Shown here one piece after another: positions 53,621-62,856 of a DNA stretch of 64,000 nt. The notes under the pieces were generated by a model. The model ran no database searches and was not told the origin of the DNA. It saw only the letters and a list, made by a program, of their open reading frames with translations. Position 1 is the stretch's first letter. Each line of letters opens with the position of its first letter. Source of the stretch: Qipengyuania soli (GTDB lineage Bacteria; Pseudomonadota; Alphaproteobacteria; Sphingomonadales; Sphingomonadaceae). Made by a program: the position numbers and the translations under genes. The DNA is taken from contig NZ_CP064654.1 in NCBI RefSeq assembly GCF_015529805.1, forward strand, positions 2,542,001 to 2,606,000. The letters are read 5' to 3'.

Positions 53621-55330
53621 TCAGGGCATGTCAAGATGGCCCTCTAGGCGCGGATCGCGCGCACTTTCCCACGAGCCGTTGCGATAGAGAACCGCCCCAC
53701 CCTTGATGGGTGCCGCGCCGATGATCAGCTGGCCATGTCCCAGCGCCTTGAAGGCATCGGCACTGGTTTCCAGCCAGGTCCCCTGCTCGAGCAGAACGCG
53801 GTCACCGAAGGCCATGATGAACGGCAGGCGCAGCGATTCGTGGGCATCGAGTCCGAAGTCGATCGCGCCGATGATGGCGCGCGCCGTGGTGATGGGAATG
53901 GTGCTGCCACCTGCGGCACCCACGGCCATGAAGGGATGCCCCTGCGGGTCGTAGATGATGGTCGGCGACATCGAACTGCGCGGGCGTTTCCCGCCTTCGA
54001 CCCGGTTCGCCACCAGTCGGTCGCCGACCGTGGGTGAACGGCTGAAGTCGGTCAGCTCGTTGTTGAGGTAGTATCCCCCGACCATCAGACCGGATCCGAA
54101 AGCACTCTCGATCGTGCTGGTGTAGCTGACCATGGTGCCTTCGCTGTCGACAGCGGCGAGATGAGAGGTGCCGTGTTCGACCGGCTCATCACCGTCGGCG
54201 AGCGCCAAGGGAGCGCCGGCCGGGCGACCTGCCTCGACCGTCGCGAGCGAGGTTTGCGGCGAGATCAGCGCACTGCGCGAAGCGATATAGGATTTGTCCA
54301 GCAGTCCGGCGACCGGCACGCTGACGAAATCGCTGTCGCCGAGGTAGAGTTCGCGATCGGCGTAGGCGAGGCGCTGGGACTCGACGAAGAGGTGCCAGGT
54401 GACCGGATTGTCCTTGCCCAGCGCGGTGAGGTCGAACCGCTCGAGCTGGCCGAGGATTTGCTGGACCGCGATGCCGCCCGAAGTCGGTGGCCCCATCGAA
54501 CAGATCCGGTAGGAGCGGTAGCTCGAACAGACCTCCTCGCGTTCCTTCGCCTCGTAGGCCTGGACGTCGGCATAGGTCATCGCGCCCGGCTTGGGTGTGT
54601 CGGCTGCCACTGTTGCCGCCAGCGCGATGGCATTGGCTCCGCTGTAGAAGGCCTTCGGGCCTTCCTTCGCGATGGCCTCGAAGGTCCGGGCCAGCTCTTC
54701 ATTGCGTACGAGCGTACCGGCGGGAAGGGCCTCTCCCGAGGGTGCGTAGAAAATTGCCCGTGCCGTATCGCTGAATGCCCCCGTCTCGCGAGAGCGGGTC
54801 AGGGCATCGTTCATCCGCGGGTTGATCTGGAATCCTTCGCGGGCCAGGCGGATGGCCGGGTTGAACAGCTCTGACCATGCGAGCTTGCCGTGCTCGGCAT
54901 GTGCCTTGGCTGCGAGAGCGATGTTGCCGGGGACCCCGACCGACAGCCCGCTGCGGACGGATTTCTCGAACGAGGGCAGCTTGCCGTCGGCGTCGAGGAA
55001 CCATTCGGGTGTAGCGCCGGCGGGGGCCTTTTCGCGCCCGTCGTAGGTTGTCACCTCCCCGCCCTCGGTACCGCGCACCAGGAAGCCGCCGCCGCCGATG
55101 CCCGAGCTCTGGGGTTCGACAACGGTAAGGGCAAGCATGGTGGCGATTGCCGCGTCGGTGGCGTTGCCGCCCTTGCGCAACACCTCTTCACCAGCGGCCT
55201 GCGCGCGGGGATCCGCTGCGCTTACGGCGCCGATGAAGGCAGTGGTTTCGGTGGGCGCCGCTGCTTGCGGCAGAGTCGCGCAGCCAGCGAGGGCAAGGGC
55301 GACGAGCGAGACTAATGGTAAGCGGCTCAT
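53621..55330 (-). CDS. ggt: Gamma-glutamyltransferase lipoprotein (569 aa)
   Basis: The signal ends in lipobox LVALALAGC, so the enzyme is probably lipid-anchored in the periplasm. The precursor is autocleaved before the catalytic Thr in EHGTSHLAAVD. RSGLSVGVPGNIALAA, MGPPTSGGIAVQQIL and SSMSPTIIY are family blocks. It cleaves glutathione and other gamma-glutamyl compounds. The ATG at 55328-55330 is preferred. It lies 10 bp downstream of pyrD on the same strand. Confidence 0.92.
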   Translation of the reverse strand: MSRLPLVSLVALALAGCATLPQAAAPTETTAFIGAVSAADPRAQAAGEEVLRKGGNATDAAIATMLALTVVEPQSSGIGGGGFLVRGTEGGEVTTYDGREKAPAGATPEWFLDADGKLPSFEKSVRSGLSVGVPGNIALAAKAHAEHGKLAWSELFNPAIRLAREGFQINPRMNDALTRSRETGAFSDTARAIFYAPSGEALPAGTLVRNEELARTFEAIAKEGPKAFYSGANAIALAATVAADTPKPGAMTYADVQAYEAKEREEVCSSYRSYRICSMGPPTSGGIAVQQILGQLERFDLTALGKDNPVTWHLFVESQRLAYADRELYLGDSDFVSVPVAGLLDKSYIASRSALISPQTSLATVEAGRPAGAPLALADGDEPVEHGTSHLAAVDSEGTMVSYTSTIESAFGSGLMVGGYYLNNELTDFSRSPTVGDRLVANRVEGGKRPRSSMSPTIIYDPQGHPFMAVGAAGGSTIPITTARAIIGAIDFGLDAHESLRLPFIMAFGDRVLLEQGTWLETSADAFKALGHGQLIIGAAPIKGGAVLYRNGSWESARDPRLEGHLDMP

Positions 55331-55340
55331 GCCGCGGGTG

Positions 55341-56369
55341 CTATTCGCTTCCGACCGCTTCGGCAATCGAAGAGAATCCATCGCGCTTCATCAACCCTTC
55401 GAGCCCCCGGATTATCTTTCGCGGTAGTCCCGGCCCTTCGAAGACCATGGCGCTGTAAAGCTGCACCAGGCTGGCCCCGGCCCGGATTCGCGCCCAGGCA
55501 TCCTCGGCACTGGAAATCCCGCCGACGCCCACCAGGGGGATTGCCCCGCCGGTAGCTTTGCGGAAGTCGCGCATGCGTTGCTGGGCGAGGTCGCGCAGGG
55601 GTTCGCCTGAAAGTCCCCCGGTCTCGCCGCGATGGTGCGAGCGCAGCTCCGGCCGGGAAATAGTGGTGTTCGAGACGATCAATGCGCCCAGCTTCTTGTC
55701 CAGCGCGATACGTGCGATCGCGTCGATGTCGGCGGGTTCGAGATCTGGCGCGACCTTGAGGAAGACCGGGGGCCCCTTGTCACTTCTCATTTCGAGTACG
55801 GCATCAATCAGGCCTGTCAGTGCCGATTCATCCTGCAATGCGCGCAAGCCAGGCGTATTCGGGCTGGAGATGTTGACCGCAAGATAGCTAGCCAGTGGAG
55901 CCATGACGCGGGTCATCGCCACATAGTCGGCTATCCGGTCCAGGCTGTCCTTGTTTGCCCCGATATTGATACCAACGATGCCGGGACGGTGGCGCCGCCT
56001 CTCGAGGCGGCGCCTCGCGACATCGGCACCAGCATTGTTGAACCCCATGCGATTGATGACCCCCCGGTCCTCGACCAGCCGGAACAGGCGCGGCCTGGGA
56101 TTGCCGGCTTGGGGGAGCGGGGTGATTGATCCGACCTCGGCGAAACCGAAGCCCAGGCCAAGCAGTTCGTCGGGAACTTCGGCATCCTTGTCGAATCCCG
56201 CAGCCATGCCGAGCGGGTTGGGGAACTCGATGCCCGCGACACCGATGGCGAGCGGTCCCGGTCGCGGCGGAGTGCGCAGGGGGGAGGCGGCAAGTGCGCG
56301 GACTGTAAGGCGGTGGGCGCGCTCCGGATCGAGTGCGAAAAGGACGGGGCGGGCGAGATCGAAGAACAT
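55341..56369 (-). CDS. pyrD: Dihydroorotate dehydrogenase (quinone), class 2 (342 aa)
   Basis: Membrane-associated FMN enzyme of pyrimidine synthesis. FPNPLGMAAGFDKDAEVPDELLGLGFGFAEVGSIT, VINRMGFNNAGADVA, VNISSPNTPGL with the class 2 serine, KVAPDLEPADI and VGVGGISSAEDAW are all present. The N-terminal amphipathic helix (MFFDLARPVLFALDPE) is typical of the quinone-linked class. Confidence 0.95.
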   Translation of the reverse strand: MFFDLARPVLFALDPERAHRLTVRALAASPLRTPPRPGPLAIGVAGIEFPNPLGMAAGFDKDAEVPDELLGLGFGFAEVGSITPLPQAGNPRPRLFRLVEDRGVINRMGFNNAGADVARRRLERRRHRPGIVGINIGANKDSLDRIADYVAMTRVMAPLASYLAVNISSPNTPGLRALQDESALTGLIDAVLEMRSDKGPPVFLKVAPDLEPADIDAIARIALDKKLGALIVSNTTISRPELRSHHRGETGGLSGEPLRDLAQQRMRDFRKATGGAIPLVGVGGISSAEDAWARIRAGASLVQLYSAMVFEGPGLPRKIIRGLEGLMKRDGFSSIAEAVGSE

Positions 56370-56483
56370 GGCGGCGCGCTATGACGCACCGGGTGATTCG
56401 TGTCGACTATGGCGCATATCGCCTCTCCCACGCACCTGTCTTGCGGAGGGACAGTCTCGATTTTTCCGAAAGTGTCGCTTGCA

Positions 56484-56489
56484 TACAAT
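56484..56489 (+). promoter_or_regulatory. -10-like hexamer for the candidate small RNA
   Basis: TACAAT matches 5 of 6 bases of the -10 consensus. The -35 region at 17 bp (TTTTTC) is poor. Transcription would start near 56496. Confidence 0.3.
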
Positions 56490-56495
56490 CAAGCG

Positions 56496-56601
56496 CGACC
56501 GATTCTGCCTATCTAGGGCTTGCGACCCGAAGGGCTCGGAGCAGCTTTGCAACGAGTTCTCGACTTCAAGGGGCGGCTCCTAACAGGGCCGCCCTTTTTT
56601 T
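56496..56601 (+). ncRNA. Candidate small RNA between pyrD and the AraC regulator
   Basis: About 105 nt with no reading frame, ending in a strong intrinsic terminator on the plus strand. pyrD reads away, so nothing else on this strand needs that terminator. An alternative is an attenuator in the leader of the AraC gene 60 nt further on. The rest of the 292-bp gap (56370-56661) shows no other gene. Confidence 0.4.
56568..56601 (+). terminator. Strong intrinsic terminator
   Basis: AAGGGGCGGC-type left arm pairs with GCCGCCC and following T residues; the core is GGGCGGC (56571-56577) with GCCGCCC (56588-56594), then seven T (56595-56601). It works only in the plus direction. Confidence 0.82.
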
Positions 56602-56661
56602 CGCACTTGATTTATTTCTGACTTTCGGTGCGAATCCATTCGTTGTCGGCTGCTATTGCCG

Positions 56662-57633
56662 ATGGCGAATTTATACAATATCGAATCGCAACTTACTTCG
56701 GGAGCGATAGTCTTGTCCGGTTCGCCAGGGGGCAACGAACCTCACCAGTTCCATTTTGTGCCAGCGCCTGCCGACTTGGCGCCGTACCTCAATTCGCTCT
56801 ACATCTGGCAGACCGAATTCCCCACTCTCGACGAAGTCCTGCCAGCCTACTCGGCGCAAATGACTGCGTTCGTCACGGGCAAAGCGCGAATGGCGTTCGA
56901 TGACGGCATCGTCGGCGAGACCAGCGATGCCTTTTTCCTCGCCCCGCTTTGCCAGGCACGGCATTTCAGCGTCCGTGGTCCGGCCAAGCTCTTCGGGGTC
57001 TCCCTCAACTTTCGTGGCTGGGCGGCGCTGTCCGGTCTGTCGGTCCACGATCACCATGACAGTTTCCTCCCTTCTGAGATGGTGATTGGTGAAGCCCTCG
57101 CGGACGAATTCGCCACCCTGGCGCCGCGCTGGCGCAAGGGGGATCTGGACGACGACGCTTTCCTTGATGCCATGGCCGACATCGTCAGGCGCGGCATAAG
57201 CGAGCTGCCGAAGACCCATTTGCAGGTGATCGACCGCACGCTCGAATGGCTGTCGAGTTCGTTTCGTCCCGATCTCGAGTCGCTCTATTCGACCCTGCCT
57301 TATTCGAAACGCCAGGTGCAGCGGCTCGTCGCGCAGTTCTTCGGGCAGTCGCCCGTGCGACTCGTCCGACGCTATCGTGCGGTCCGCGCGGCGACGCTCT
57401 TGTCGCTTCCCGCACTGCCCGACGAGGTGGAAGCCGATATTCACGCGGCCTTCTACGACCAGGCGCACCTCATCAAGGAACTGCGTTTCTTTACCGGCCG
57501 CACGCCCAAGCGCCTGCTGCCCGAGGGCGAGTCGGCGATCAACGAAATGCTTGGACCCGAAGGATACAGCTCGGTCGACCTCTTCGGCTCGAGCGAGGCA
57601 CGCCAGTTGGGCCAGGACCCGCTGGACTGCTAA
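56662..57633 (+). CDS. AraC family transcriptional regulator (323 aa)
   Basis: The N-terminal sensor part contains LAPYLNSLYIWQTEFP and ARHFSVRGPAKLFGVSLNF, like cupin-type AraC_N. The C-terminal DNA-binding domain has two helix-turn-helix parts: LESLYSTLPYSKRQVQRLVAQFFGQSPVRLVRRYRAVRAA and the ending DQAHLIKELRFFTGRTPKRLL. The ligand and targets are unknown. ATG 56662 has only a weak ribosome-binding site. Confidence 0.85.
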   Translation: MANLYNIESQLTSGAIVLSGSPGGNEPHQFHFVPAPADLAPYLNSLYIWQTEFPTLDEVLPAYSAQMTAFVTGKARMAFDDGIVGETSDAFFLAPLCQARHFSVRGPAKLFGVSLNFRGWAALSGLSVHDHHDSFLPSEMVIGEALADEFATLAPRWRKGDLDDDAFLDAMADIVRRGISELPKTHLQVIDRTLEWLSSSFRPDLESLYSTLPYSKRQVQRLVAQFFGQSPVRLVRRYRAVRAATLLSLPALPDEVEADIHAAFYDQAHLIKELRFFTGRTPKRLLPEGESAINEMLGPEGYSSVDLFGSSEARQLGQDPLDC

Positions 57634-57689
57634 CGACTCGCAATAAGCGGAAATGCGTTGAATTAGCCTTCGCTCATGCATAGGTCGCC

Positions 57690-57712
57690 AATCGGAACGA
57701 ATTGGTCCGATT
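57690..57712. promoter_or_regulatory. Operator candidate upstream of the suf operon
   Basis: AATCGGAAC (57690-57698) and GGTCCGATT (57704-57712) are inverted arms with one mismatch, 5 bp apart. They end 5 bp before the Rrf2 gene ATG. A promoter of the form TTGAAT (57658-57663)-16 bp-ATAGGT (57680-57685) would start inside the repeat, so binding of the Rrf2 protein itself would block it. No Shine-Dalgarno sequence precedes the ATG. Confidence 0.45.
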
Positions 57713-57717
57713 AAAAC

Positions 57718-58128
57718 ATGCGCCTGTCAAACCTTGCCGATTACGCTGTCGTTACGATGAGCGCTGCGGCCCGCCACTGCGGCGGGGGGCGGACCAGTGC
57801 GGCAGAGCTGGCGGCGGAAACCGGCCTTCCGGTGCCGACGGTGCAGAAGCTGGTCAGCAAGCTGTCCTCAGCGGGATTGCTCAGGTCGACTCGCGGGACC
57901 GGTGGTGGCCTGCAACTCGCTCGACCCGCTGCCGCCATTACGGTCGCGGACATTGTCGAGGCGGTCGAAGGGCCGATCGCGCTGACGGCTTGCGTCGAAG
58001 GCGCGGAGTGTTCGGTCGAGCACGAATGCTCGGTGCGACCTCACTGGCCGGTCGTGAACGAAGCACTGCGCGGTGCGCTGGCGGCCATCCCGCTGACGCA
58101 ACTGGCGCGAATCGAAGAAGTAGCATGA
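57718..58128 (+). CDS. Rrf2 family regulator of the suf operon (136 aa)
   Basis: The helix-turn-helix N-terminus reads [19 protein letters not shown] and [23 protein letters not shown]; the wing is GGGLQLARP. Three cysteines in [16 protein letters not shown] (C-x5-C-x5-C) are likely Fe-S cluster ligands, as in IscR/SufR-type sensors. It is the first gene of the suf operon and probably represses it when clusters are sufficient. Its stop overlaps the sufB start (ATGA). Confidence 0.9.
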   Translation: MRLSNLADYAVVTMSAAARHCGGGRTSAAELAAETGLPVPTVQKLVSKLSSAGLLRSTRGTGGGLQLARPAAAITVADIVEAVEGPIALTACVEGAECSVEHECSVRPHWPVVNEALRGALAAIPLTQLARIEEVA

Positions 58129-59606
58129 GCGAAGAGCTAGAAATCCAGGATCGCGAGGCTCGTGAAGCCGCCGCCAAGGCTGCCGAGTACGAGCACGGCT
58201 GGTCGGCCGACATCGAAACCGAATTCGCCGAGAAGGGCCTAAGCGAAGACACCGTCCGCTTCATCAGCGCCAAGAAGGGCGAACCCGAGTGGATGCTCGA
58301 ATGGCGCCTCAAGGCCTTCCGCCTGTGGCAGGAGATGGAAGAGCCCGACTGGGCCAAGCTCGGCTATCCTGCGATCGATTACCAGGACGCCTACTACTAC
58401 GCCGCGCCGAAGAAGAAGCCGACGCTGGCCTCGCTCGACGAGCTCGATCCCGAGATCAAGGCGGTCTACGACAAGCTCGGCATTCCCGTGGCAGAGCAGG
58501 AAGTGCTCGCCGGGGTCGAAGGCGCGCGCAAGGTCGCGGTCGATGCGGTGTTCGACAGCGTCAGCGTCGCCACCACCTTCCGTGAAGAGCTCAAGCGCGC
58601 AGGCGTGATCTTTCTCTCGATCAGCGAGGCGGTGAAGGAATATCCTGACCTTGTGAAGAAGTGGCTCGGCAAGGTCGTGCCGCAGCACGACAACTTCTTC
58701 GCGACGCTCAATTGCGCGGTCTTTTCCGACGGCACGTTTGTCTACGTGCCTGAAGGCGTGCGCTGTCCGATGGAGCTTTCCACCTATTTCCGCATCAATG
58801 CGGAGAACACCGGACAGTTCGAACGCACGCTGATCATCGCCGAGAAGGGCGCCTACGTCAGCTATCTCGAGGGCTGCACCGCGCCGATGCGCGACGAGAA
58901 CCAGCTCCACGCCGCAGTGGTCGAGCTGGTCGCGCTCGAGGATGCCGAAATCAAGTATTCGACGGTGCAGAACTGGTACCCCGGCAATGCCGAGGGCGTG
59001 GGCGGGATCTACAATTTCGTCACCAAGCGCGGCCTGTGCCAGGGCGCGCGCAGCAAGATCAGCTGGACCCAGGTCGAAACCGGCAGTGCGGTGACGTGGA
59101 AATATCCGTCGTGCGTGCTCAACGGGGAGGATAGCGTCGGCGAGTTCTACTCGGTCGCGGTGACCAACAATTTCCAGCAGGCCGACACTGGCACCAAGAT
59201 GATCCACAACGGCAAGGGCAGCCGCTCGACGATCATCTCCAAGGGCATTTCGGCGGGCAAGTCGAACAACACCTATCGCGGGCTGGTCCGCGTGGCGGCC
59301 AATGCCGATGGCGTGCGTAACTTCACCCAGTGCGACAGCCTGTTGCTAGGCGACAAATGCGGCGCGCACACCGTGCCCTATATCGAGGTCAAGAATCCCA
59401 GCGCGCAGATCGAGCACGAGGCGACCACCAGCAAGATTTCCGACGACCAGCTGTTCTACGCCATGCAGCGCGGGCTGGACGAGGAAGAGGCTGTGGCGCT
59501 GATCGTCAACGGCTTCGCCAAGGACGTATTGAAAGAACTGCCAATGGAATTCGCCGTCGAGGCTCAGAAGCTTCTTGCCATCAGCCTGGAAGGATCGGTC
59601 GGATGA
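58125..59606 (+). CDS. sufB: Fe-S cluster assembly scaffold SufB (493 aa)
   Basis: The main scaffold subunit of the SufBCD complex. [74 protein letters not shown] and [16 protein letters not shown] are conserved. The last block carries the cysteine equivalent to E. coli C405, the cluster-assembly site. The length is the usual about 495. ATG 58125 overlaps the regulator stop and the sufB stop overlaps the next start, both by ATGA. Confidence 0.97.
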   Translation: MSEELEIQDREAREAAAKAAEYEHGWSADIETEFAEKGLSEDTVRFISAKKGEPEWMLEWRLKAFRLWQEMEEPDWAKLGYPAIDYQDAYYYAAPKKKPTLASLDELDPEIKAVYDKLGIPVAEQEVLAGVEGARKVAVDAVFDSVSVATTFREELKRAGVIFLSISEAVKEYPDLVKKWLGKVVPQHDNFFATLNCAVFSDGTFVYVPEGVRCPMELSTYFRINAENTGQFERTLIIAEKGAYVSYLEGCTAPMRDENQLHAAVVELVALEDAEIKYSTVQNWYPGNAEGVGGIYNFVTKRGLCQGARSKISWTQVETGSAVTWKYPSCVLNGEDSVGEFYSVAVTNNFQQADTGTKMIHNGKGSRSTIISKGISAGKSNNTYRGLVRVAANADGVRNFTQCDSLLLGDKCGAHTVPYIEVKNPSAQIEHEATTSKISDDQLFYAMQRGLDEEEAVALIVNGFAKDVLKELPMEFAVEAQKLLAISLEGSVG

Positions 59607-60142
59607 GCGAAAAGAAGACTCTCAAGCTCAAGTCCCCCTCCGAAACCGCCGAAGACACCCCCGCGCTCAAGAAGAAGGGTCGTGGGTGGGAGATTTCGGA
59701 GAAGCGGCTCGATGCGCTGCACGAGCGTGCGCGCGACATGCGCCGGCATTCTTCTCCGGCACACAAGTCGCTGGCGAAGAAGTTCGCCGAGGCCGACATG
59801 GGCCGCTACAAGTTCACCCGCCACGCGGTGGTCGGTAGCGCAATCGTCGACCTAAATTGCCACAACCTCGGCCTTGCGATCATGATCGACGAGGACGGGC
59901 AGGACGAAGCACTGGCCAAGCGCCGCGACAAGAGCCTCGAGGCGGTCGGCATCCGGGTCGAGCGCGTCGCGGCTTCCGATATCCTGGAGAACATGGACGA
60001 GGTGCTCCAGCGCCTCACCGTCGCGATGCGCGAATGCATTGCCGACAAGAAGGAAAAGGCACGCGCCCACGCCGCGGCCAATCCCAACCAGCACTATTCG
60101 CGGCCGAACCGTAAACCGGCGCCGCGCAGGAACGACTACTGA
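59603..60142 (+). CDS. DUF559 (Vsr-like) protein inserted in the suf operon (179 aa)
   Basis: A lysine-rich N-terminus ([11 protein letters not shown]...KKKGRGWE) is followed by a DUF559 domain from about residue 41: [53 protein letters not shown] and [14 protein letters not shown]. The fold is that of very-short-patch/PD-(D/E)xK nucleases. Asp83 (VDLNC) is kept, but the catalytic acid of the usual VIELDG is Met94, and the following DGxxH is altered, so nuclease activity is unlikely. Overlaps of 4 nt with sufB and 1 nt with sufC make it a true operon member. Function unknown. Confidence 0.82.
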   Translation: MSEKKTLKLKSPSETAEDTPALKKKGRGWEISEKRLDALHERARDMRRHSSPAHKSLAKKFAEADMGRYKFTRHAVVGSAIVDLNCHNLGLAIMIDEDGQDEALAKRRDKSLEAVGIRVERVAASDILENMDEVLQRLTVAMRECIADKKEKARAHAAANPNQHYSRPNRKPAPRRNDY

Positions 60143-60891
60143 TGCTCGAAATTACCGACCTTCACGCCACCGTTGCCGACAAACCCATCCTCAAGGGCCT
60201 CTCGCTCACCGTCGCCGCGGGCGAGGTGCATGCGATCATGGGTCCCAACGGTGCGGGCAAGTCGACGCTCGCCTATGTGCTGGGCGGTCGCCCCGGCTAT
60301 GAGGTGACCGGGGGCAGCGTGCGCTTCAACGGCGAGGACCTGTTTGCCATGGACCCGCACGAGCGCGCGGCCGCGGGCCTGTTTCTTGGCTTCCAGTACC
60401 CGGTCGAAATTCCCGGCGTGTCGAACCTCCAGTTCCTGCGCGAAGCTCTCAATTCGCAGCGCAAGCAGCGCGGAGAGGAACCGCTGTCGGGCGGTGACTT
60501 CCTCAGGCTCGCGCGCGAAAAGGCCGCGCTGCTCAAGCTTGATCCCGAGATGCTCAAGCGCCACGTCAACGTCGGCTTTTCCGGGGGCGAGAAGAAGCGC
60601 GCCGAAATGGTCCAGATGGGTATCCTCGACCCGAAATTCGCGGTGCTCGACGAGACCGACAGCGGCCTCGACATCGACGCGCTGCGGATCGTCGGCGAAG
60701 GGATCAATGCGATCATGCGCAGCCCCGAAAAGGGCGTGCTGCTGATCACCCACTACCAGCGTCTGCTCGACGTCGTGAAGCCCGACCGCGTGTCTATCCT
60801 TTCGGCGGGCCGCATCGTCCAGACCGGCGGCCCCGACCTCGCCCTGCGTCTCGAAAACGAGGGCTACGACGCGGTGATGGCAGATGCCTGA
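60142..60891 (+). CDS. sufC: Fe-S cluster assembly ATPase SufC (249 aa)
   Basis: An ABC-type ATPase that drives SufBD conformational change. Walker A is GPNGAGKSTLAY, the Q-loop region GLFLGFQYPVEIPGV is SufC-specific, the ABC signature is VGFSGGEKKRAEM and Walker B is FAVLDETDSGLDIDAL. LLITHYQRLLD contains the H-loop. It begins on the last base of the DUF559 stop (TGATG). Confidence 0.97.
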   Translation: MLEITDLHATVADKPILKGLSLTVAAGEVHAIMGPNGAGKSTLAYVLGGRPGYEVTGGSVRFNGEDLFAMDPHERAAAGLFLGFQYPVEIPGVSNLQFLREALNSQRKQRGEEPLSGGDFLRLAREKAALLKLDPEMLKRHVNVGFSGGEKKRAEMVQMGILDPKFAVLDETDSGLDIDALRIVGEGINAIMRSPEKGVLLITHYQRLLDVVKPDRVSILSAGRIVQTGGPDLALRLENEGYDAVMADA

Positions 60892-61642
60892 GGCGGCGAC
60901 CCTCCCTACGCGACGCGAGGAGGCATGGCGCTATTCTGCGGTCGACCGGCTGCAGGGCGTGGCGCTCGACGACTGGCGCGTGATCGATGTTCCGGCGGGC
61001 GAGAGCTTCCGCGACACGCTGGTCATCGCCGACGGCGCGGCGACGAAGCCGACCGAACTCCACCGCTGGCGCGTCACCGTGGGCGAGGGTGCGACCTGCG
61101 AACTTTTCGCGGTGCTCTCCTCCGCCGAATATGCGCGGCTCGAGATTGAGGTGACGCTGGCCAGGGGCGCGCATTTCGAACTGGGTGGCATCACTGTCGG
61201 CGGGCGCGAGACCGTGCGCGAGTTTGTCACTCGCGTGGTCCATGCCTCGCCGCAAGCGACCAGCAACCAGGTCGTTCGCGCGGTCCACTGGGGCCATGGC
61301 ACGGGCAATTTCCTCGGCAATATCGACGTCTTGCGCGATGCGCAGAAGACCGACGCGGCGCAGGACTTCAAGGGCCTGCTGCTCGAAAAGGGCGCGAGCG
61401 TGAACGCGGTACCGCAGCTCGAGATTTTCGCCGACGACGTGAAGTGCGCGCACGGCGCCAGCATCGGACAGCTCGACGAGACGGCGCGCTTCTACATGGC
61501 CGCGCGCGGGCTTTCTCCCGACCTTGCCCGGCGACTGCTGGTGCAGGCTTTCCTCGGCGATGCACTGGTCGCGCTCGACGACGACGACCTGCGCGATGCA
61601 ATGATGCAAGTCGCGCTCGACAAGGTGGACCGGGCGCTGTGA
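60884..61642 (+). CDS. sufD: Fe-S cluster assembly protein SufD, short form (252 aa)
   Basis: The beta-helix core is present: LEIEVTLARGAHFELGGITVGG, NFLGNIDVLRDAQKTDAAQDFKGLLL and the C-terminal DDVKCAHGASIGQLDETARFYMAARGLS with the conserved His of the SufB-D interface. At 252 residues it lacks much of the N-terminal helical part of E. coli SufD (423). Short SufD forms are usual in sphingomonads. It overlaps sufC by 8 nt and sufS by 4 nt. Confidence 0.92.
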   Translation: MPEAATLPTRREEAWRYSAVDRLQGVALDDWRVIDVPAGESFRDTLVIADGAATKPTELHRWRVTVGEGATCELFAVLSSAEYARLEIEVTLARGAHFELGGITVGGRETVREFVTRVVHASPQATSNQVVRAVHWGHGTGNFLGNIDVLRDAQKTDAAQDFKGLLLEKGASVNAVPQLEIFADDVKCAHGASIGQLDETARFYMAARGLSPDLARRLLVQAFLGDALVALDDDDLRDAMMQVALDKVDRAL

Positions 61643-62856
61643 GCGACGCCGCCACCCTCACCCGGAAAGCGGACTTCCCCGGCCTCGTCACCGCCGACGG
61701 GCAGCCGTGGCATTACCTCGACACCGCCGCGACGGCGCAGAAGCCTCAAGTCGTGATCGACGCGATGACCCGTGCGCTCGGCCGCGACTATGCGACCGTC
61801 CATCGCGGCGTCTATTCGCGCTCGGCCAACATGACGCTGGCCTATGAGGCGGCGCGCAAGCGGGTGGCAGATTTCATCGGCGCGAAGAGCGAAAACGAGG
61901 TCGTCTTCGTGCGCGGCGCGACCGAGGCGATCAATCTCGTCGCGCAGAGCTGGGGCATGGTCCACATCGGCGAAGGCGACCGGATCGTGTTGTCGACGCT
62001 CGAGCACCATTCCAACATCGTCCCGTGGCAGATGGTGGCCGAGCGGACCGGCGCGCAGATCGACGTCTGCCCGTTGACCGAGGACCACCGGATCGATCTC
62101 GGCGCGCTCGAGGCGCTGCTGACGCCGCGCACGAAACTGGTCGCGCTGGCCCATGTTTCCAACGTCCTGGGAAGCGTGCTCGACGCGCGGGCGGCGGCGG
62201 ACCTGGCGCATTCGGTGGGGGCGAAAATCCTTCTCGACGGGTGCCAGGCGGCCCCACGCATGGCGCTCGACATGGTCGCGCTCGATTGCGACTTCTATGC
62301 CTTCTCGGCGCACAAGCTGTATGGTCCGACAGGCATCGGCGTGTTGTGGGCGCGCGAGGACATCCTCGATGCCATGCCTCCCTGGCAGGGCGGCGGTGCG
62401 ATGATCGAGCGGGTGACCTTCGACAAGACCACCTACGCCCCGCCGCCGCAGCGCTTCGAGGCTGGAACGCCGATGATCACCGAGGCGATCGCGCTCCATG
62501 CGGCAATCGATTATGTCGCGGCGCTCGGCCCCGATGCCCTGTTCACCCATGAGGCGGCGCTGGCGCGGACCCTGCGCGAGGAACTGCGCAACTTGAACTC
62601 GATCACCTTGTTCGGGCCGGAGGACAGCGCGGGCATCGTCAGCTTCGCGATGGAGGGGGTGCATCCGCACGACCTCGGCACCATATTGGATGAAGAGAAC
62701 GTTGCGATCCGCGCCGGACACCATTGCGCGCAGCCGCTGATGGACCACCTCGGCGTACCTGCGACCGCCCGGGCCAGCTTCGGCCTCTATTCGGACGAAA
62801 CCGACATTGCTGCGCTGCTGCGCGGCATCGAACGCACCCAGAGGATCTTCGGATGA
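61639..62856 (+). CDS. sufS: Cysteine desulfurase SufS (405 aa)
   Basis: A PLP enzyme that takes sulfur from cysteine as a persulfide. WHYLDTAATAQKPQVVIDAM, VHRGVYSRSA, STLEHHSNIVPWQ, the PLP Lys in FSAHKLYGPTGIGVLW and the active Cys in AGHHCAQP are all present. The start is a GTG at 61639 overlapping the sufD stop (GTGA). The usual partner SufE or SufU is not in the operon. Confidence 0.96.
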   Translation: MSDAATLTRKADFPGLVTADGQPWHYLDTAATAQKPQVVIDAMTRALGRDYATVHRGVYSRSANMTLAYEAARKRVADFIGAKSENEVVFVRGATEAINLVAQSWGMVHIGEGDRIVLSTLEHHSNIVPWQMVAERTGAQIDVCPLTEDHRIDLGALEALLTPRTKLVALAHVSNVLGSVLDARAAADLAHSVGAKILLDGCQAAPRMALDMVALDCDFYAFSAHKLYGPTGIGVLWAREDILDAMPPWQGGGAMIERVTFDKTTYAPPPQRFEAGTPMITEAIALHAAIDYVAALGPDALFTHEAALARTLREELRNLNSITLFGPEDSAGIVSFAMEGVHPHDLGTILDEENVAIRAGHHCAQPLMDHLGVPATARASFGLYSDETDIAALLRGIERTQRIFG

